Origin: Parachlorella kessleri
Taxonomy: Eukaryota; Chlorophyta; Trebouxiophyceae; Chlorellales; Chlorellaceae
Assembly: GCA_001598975.1 (NCBI GenBank)
Contig: BBXU01002849.1
Location: 1 to 17,344 of the forward strand
Direction: 5' to 3'
DNA: 17,344 bases
Position 1 is the stretch's first letter. Each line of letters begins with the position of its first letter. The notes beneath the pieces were generated by a model that was not told the DNA's origin, ran no database searches, and saw only the letters and a list, made by a program, of their open reading frames with translations. Position numbers and translations under genes: made by a program. Shown here piece after piece: positions 14,599 to 17,344 of this stretch.

Positions 14599-17344
14599 AT
14601 GCCTGTGACACGGGGTTCTGGTCGCTTGCCTATGCATGAGATCAGGAGCAGCGACGGGTCCAGTGCAGCGATCTACGAGCACGGTGCATCCCTGTGCAGC
14701 TGGAGGTCTGACAAGGGCGAGGTAAGTACCCTCGCAGATAAAAGAATACGCCCGGGTCGAGCTCACATATCCAGTTCCCCTGACCCACCCAACTCAACTC
14801 GCCAAAACTGTGGAAGTCTGCAAGGAACTAGACCCCGAGGCTTATGCAGTCCAACTTGAACACGAGCTGTTATCCTCCAACTGTTGTGGAAAGTGACGGG
14901 GGCAGTGCACCTGGGTTGTTGCGAGTAAGCGAGCAGCGCAGCAGAGAGCATCTCAGACGCCAAGCATGGCAGTCTGAAGCACTTGATATGCCCCGTGGTG
15001 CTGCCCCATGCAGGAGCTGCTCTTCCTCAGCAGTCTGGCCAAGTTTGAGCCGCCAACAGCCATCAGGGGCGGCATCCCGGTGTGCTGGCCACAGTTTGGC
15101 GACATGGGGCCGGTCAAGCAGCAGCACGGCTTTGCTCGGAACCTGGCCTGGCAGGTGGGGTGCGGAACATCCACGGGTGTCAAGGTATCCAAGGGGCCCA
15201 TGTCCAGGGAGAGTAACAGAGTTGTGGCACTTAGCAGGCAGCACCGAAAGTGAAGAAGCTGCATGGGGCATGGGGGCATGTGGAGCAGCAGGTGTTGTTC
15301 TCCAGCGATCAGGCACTACTCTGTGGGTGGCAAGGGGAGGAGTCAGGACGGCGCTGGCACTGGTGCCTACCCCAGGGATACTTGTTTGCACCCTGGGTAG
15401 CGTCAGTGTCACACCAGAATATATTCCTCAGGGGGGTTGAAGAAGGCACACACAGTCTACTGCTGGCACTGGCACCCATCCCAAACTCTGTGTTTGCTCG
15501 CCTTATCACAAGCTGTTGCTGAGAGGAAGCAGTTATGCTTGTGCAGGTAGTCGCTGAGAGTGGCGACAGCGTGACGCTGGCGCTGGCGCCCAGTGAAGCC
15601 ACCAGGGAGCAGTTTCCTCATGAGTGGCATGTACAACTGAAGGTGTGGTGGTGGCAGGGTGTGCAAGTCTGGGGCCCAGCGGGTGCAAGGACAAGTGTGG
15701 GAAAAGTGTGGATCATACAAACTGAAAACATGCTGGCATTACGTATCCTGGTGTTTTAGTTGTGGGGCCTCAGGATTTCAAGGGCAGTAGTTGTGAGGTG
15801 AATGCCACCGCGTGGCATGGACACATGGGGAGTTATCCCCGGAACAACGTTGACTGCTGAGCTTCCTGGGCCTAGTGCATGGCTCTTGGCTGTGCTACAA
15901 TCCCGGGTGTGACAAGGTTGTTACTGGCCAGCAAGGGTGGCGGAGCTGTAGGACTAAGACTGGCTGTGCTGCAGTCCCCGAGTGGGACAAGATTGTGACT
16001 GCCCCGCTAGGGTGGCGGGAAGCTGTAAGACTAAGACTGGCTGTGCTGCAGTCCCGGGTGTGACAAATTTGGGACTGACCCACAAGGGTGGCGGAAAGAC
16101 TAAGACCAAGCGTAAGACTAAGGCTAAGACTGGCTGTGCTGTGCTGCAGTCCCAGGTGGGCGATGACAGTTTGACCCAGGAGCTGTCTGTGACTAATAGG
16201 GGAGACACACCCATGCCCTTCACAGCAGCACTGCACACCTACTTCCGGTGAGTGTTGTGGCAAGGGTACAAGATAGGCTTTGGCATTCCCTCGGAGAGCG
16301 TGATTTCCATTTGAGAGAGAGTCACACCTACTCCAAGTGAGCAAGTGCCGGCCAACCGTTTGTCAGCTAGTGTGTCGCCTGACAGCTGCACCCTCGCCTC
16401 CCGACCGCCCTCAGTTGGCCTGTCCTTCCCCGAAGACATGACATGACATGACATGGTGCGACTCCTGCGGGTATCTGGTGCTGTGCAGGGTATCTGATTC
16501 CTCCCAAGCGGCTGTGGTGGGCCTGCAAGGCTTGACGTACCTGGACAACCTGCAGGGGAGGAAGGAGGTGCAAGAGGAGGCGGGGGAAGTGCGGTTTTCG
16601 GGGGAGGTAAGCAGCCGGCTTTGCGTCTGGCAGGCATGTTCAGCTGTGAAAAGGTGCATATGGCGGACAGACAGGTTTAGTGCGGTTCACGGGGGAGGTA
16701 AGCAGCTCTGTAACAGGCAGGCCCGGCCCATCACCAAGACTCGCCTGGGGCAGGACAGGAAGGGACAGACCTAGGGAGGCTTAGCGTGCGGCATGGCGGC
16801 AGTCTAGGTAGGCTTACCCTGTGGCATGGCCGGAGTTTGGAAAGTCTCGGCGTGCAACATGGCGGTGAGACCTGCAATGGGCACTAGATATGCTTGGGGT
16901 GAGCGGGACTGGCTCCGGTGGGGGGGCCGGCTGGGCTGTTCTTAGGGGTCAGGAATCCAACCAGGGATTTTCTCTCCGGGGCGCATACGTATTGCACCCC
17001 CACCAGCCCACTTGGCTGCCTATGAATGGGCCAAGTTCCGGATACATATGGGTTGTGATACAGCCCCCCTCCCCCCCCCGCCAACTTCACACACACACAC
17101 CATTCCCTTCGTGTTCTCCCTCATCGTAAGTGGGCGGCATCAACAAGGGGTTCCCTGATGTTACCAGCGTGGCGACCCACCCACCCCCAAACCCCCGCAT
17201 ATTCCGTACGCAGGTGGACCGCATCTATGTGGGCGCCCCCGACCTCATCAAGCTGGTTGACCCCGGGCGCCACCCAGAACCCCCCGCCCTCCTTCCATAT
17301 CTGTACCGCAGGTGGACCGCATCTATGTGGGCGCCCCCGACCTC
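14599..17344 (+). CDS. Glucose-6-phosphate 1-epimerase (aldose-1-epimerase superfamily), 5' part; runs off window
   Basis: Interconverts alpha- and beta-glucose 6-phosphate. Exons: 14599-14721, 15014-15154, 15547-15642, 16150-16247, 16489-16606, then an exon beginning 17214 or 17312; phases match. Exon 1 gives IYEHGASLCSWRSDKGE. Exon 2 gives RGGIPVCWPQFG and QHGFARN (His79). Exon 3 ends FPHEWHVQLK. Exon 4 gives ELSVTN and FTAALHTYFR (His149). Exon 5 gives VSDSSQ, GLTYLDNLQ. The last gives VDRIYVGAPDLIKLVDPG. These are family hallmarks in the right order and spacing; the two histidines match active-site positions in the yeast YMR099c group. The protein starts at the usual point with no clear transit peptide, suggesting a cytosolic form, though an acceptor-like site just before the ATG allows an upstream exon. 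The catalytic Glu region lies beyond the window. Extra diverged copies of splice junctions sit in four introns. Confidence 0.92.
15343..15600 (+). repeat. Three diverged tandem copies of epimerase exon 3 core
   Basis: CTGGCACTGGTGCC at 15354, CTGGCACTGGCACCC at 15463 and CTGGCGCTGGCGCCC at 15577 (the true exon) are spaced 109 and 114 bp. Translated, the middle copy reads EEGTHSLLLALAPIP against the true AESGDSVTLALAPSE; the first reads TALALVPTPG. The first two copies also share a following TGTTTGC. Confidence 0.65.
15887..16170 (+). repeat. Four-copy tandem array of the epimerase exon 4 acceptor region
   Basis: TGGCTGTGCTGCAG followed by TCCC recurs at 15887 (acceptor mutated to ACAA), 15961, 16038 and 16131 (true acceptor, exon from 16150); spacings are 74, 77 and 93. 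Shared internal parts include GTGTGACAA, CAAGGGTGGCGG and GTAAGACTAAGAC. In the phase of exon 3, copies at 15961 and 16038 reach TGA within eight and four codons. Confidence 0.9.
16436..16455 (+). repeat. ACATG pentanucleotide microsatellite
   Basis: Four perfect ACATG units in tandem inside epimerase intron 4, about 35 bases before the next acceptor. Confidence 0.9.
16590..16705 (+). repeat. 91-bp tandem duplication of the epimerase exon 5 donor
   Basis: TGCGGTTTTCGGGGGAG|GTAAGCAG (donor 16607) recurs 91 bases downstream as TGCGGTTCACGGGGGAG|GTAAGCAG (donor 16698), differing at three positions. The peptide VRFSGE becomes VRFTGE in the same reading. The sequence between the two donors is open in the exon's frame. 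Confidence 0.88.
16777..16869 (+). repeat. 33-bp imperfect tandem repeat, 2.8 copies
   Basis: Units start at 16777, 16810 and 16843; each has AGGCTTA- or AGTCTCG-like sequence followed by GTG..GCATGGC. It lies within the long epimerase intron 5. Confidence 0.75.
17064..17100 (+). repeat. Poly-C run and CA microsatellite
   Basis: C-rich tract (about 17064-17079) followed closely by (CA)n at about 17088-17100, in epimerase intron 5. Confidence 0.8.
17188..17344 (+). repeat. 98-bp tandem duplication of the epimerase exon 6 acceptor
   Basis: GTGGACCGCATCTATGTGGG and the following GACCTC occur behind two acceptors, at 17214 and 17312, identical over at least 33 bases. The intron ends also match (CATATTCCGTACGCAG and CATATCTGTACCGCAG). 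The first copy runs on to VDPG with no GT donor nearby; the second is cut by the window end. Confidence 0.92.

Noticed and set aside
1..17344. Mobile element, viral insertion, CRISPR or tRNA/rRNA
   Set aside because: I found no transposase, integrase or reverse-transcriptase motifs, terminal repeats, spaced direct repeats of CRISPR type, or recognisable RNA gene cores.

Overview
This is nuclear DNA of a green alga, most likely a volvocine-type chlorophyte; I suspect a Haematococcus-like genome, but that is inference. The signs are intron-dense genes with GTGAG/GTAAG donors and TGCAG acceptors, long CAG/GCA runs coding for poly-Ala and poly-Gln, TGTAA polyadenylation signals, and plant-like protein sequences. 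I see no bacterial operons, RNA genes, CRISPR arrays or transposase genes.

Layout. (1) 1-2424, + strand: the 3' part of a WDR75/NAN1-like WD-repeat gene (ribosome biogenesis), with two TGTAA signals after the stop. (2) 3554-4957, + strand: a multi-pass membrane protein I do not recognise, 5' end unresolved. (3) 6186-8030, - strand: a complete six-exon RAD6/UBC2-type ubiquitin-conjugating enzyme of 163 residues, with catalytic Cys88 and an acidic C-terminal tail. (4) 8606-12251, + strand: an eight-exon gene for a 433-residue acidic, Ala-rich protein with a membrane segment and coiled coil near its C terminus, function unknown. It is divergent from the RAD6 gene across a 575-bp promoter region. 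(5) 14599 to the window end, + strand: the 5' part of a glucose-6-phosphate 1-epimerase gene (aldose-1-epimerase superfamily). These are unrelated housekeeping-type genes; I see no pathway linking them.

The most striking feature runs across genes. In four of the five genes, short segments spanning a splice junction have been tandemly duplicated, usually with a period of about 75-115 bp and often 98-102 bp. I count about ten such cases: extra acceptors at WDR75 exon 696/798, RAD6 exon 3 (five acceptors) and epimerase exons 3, 4 and 6; extra donors at RAD6 exons 3 and 4, gene-4 exons 4 and 6, and epimerase exon 5. A further copy spans the stop codon of gene 4. The copies have diverged, so they are not assembly stutter. 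Many keep intact splice signals, and those I translated lead to a stop codon or frameshift. They may be decoy splice sites, a source of regulated nonproductive splicing, or simply the way introns grow in this genome.

All exon boundaries were derived by reading splice consensus, frame continuity and recalled family sequence; none has transcript support here.
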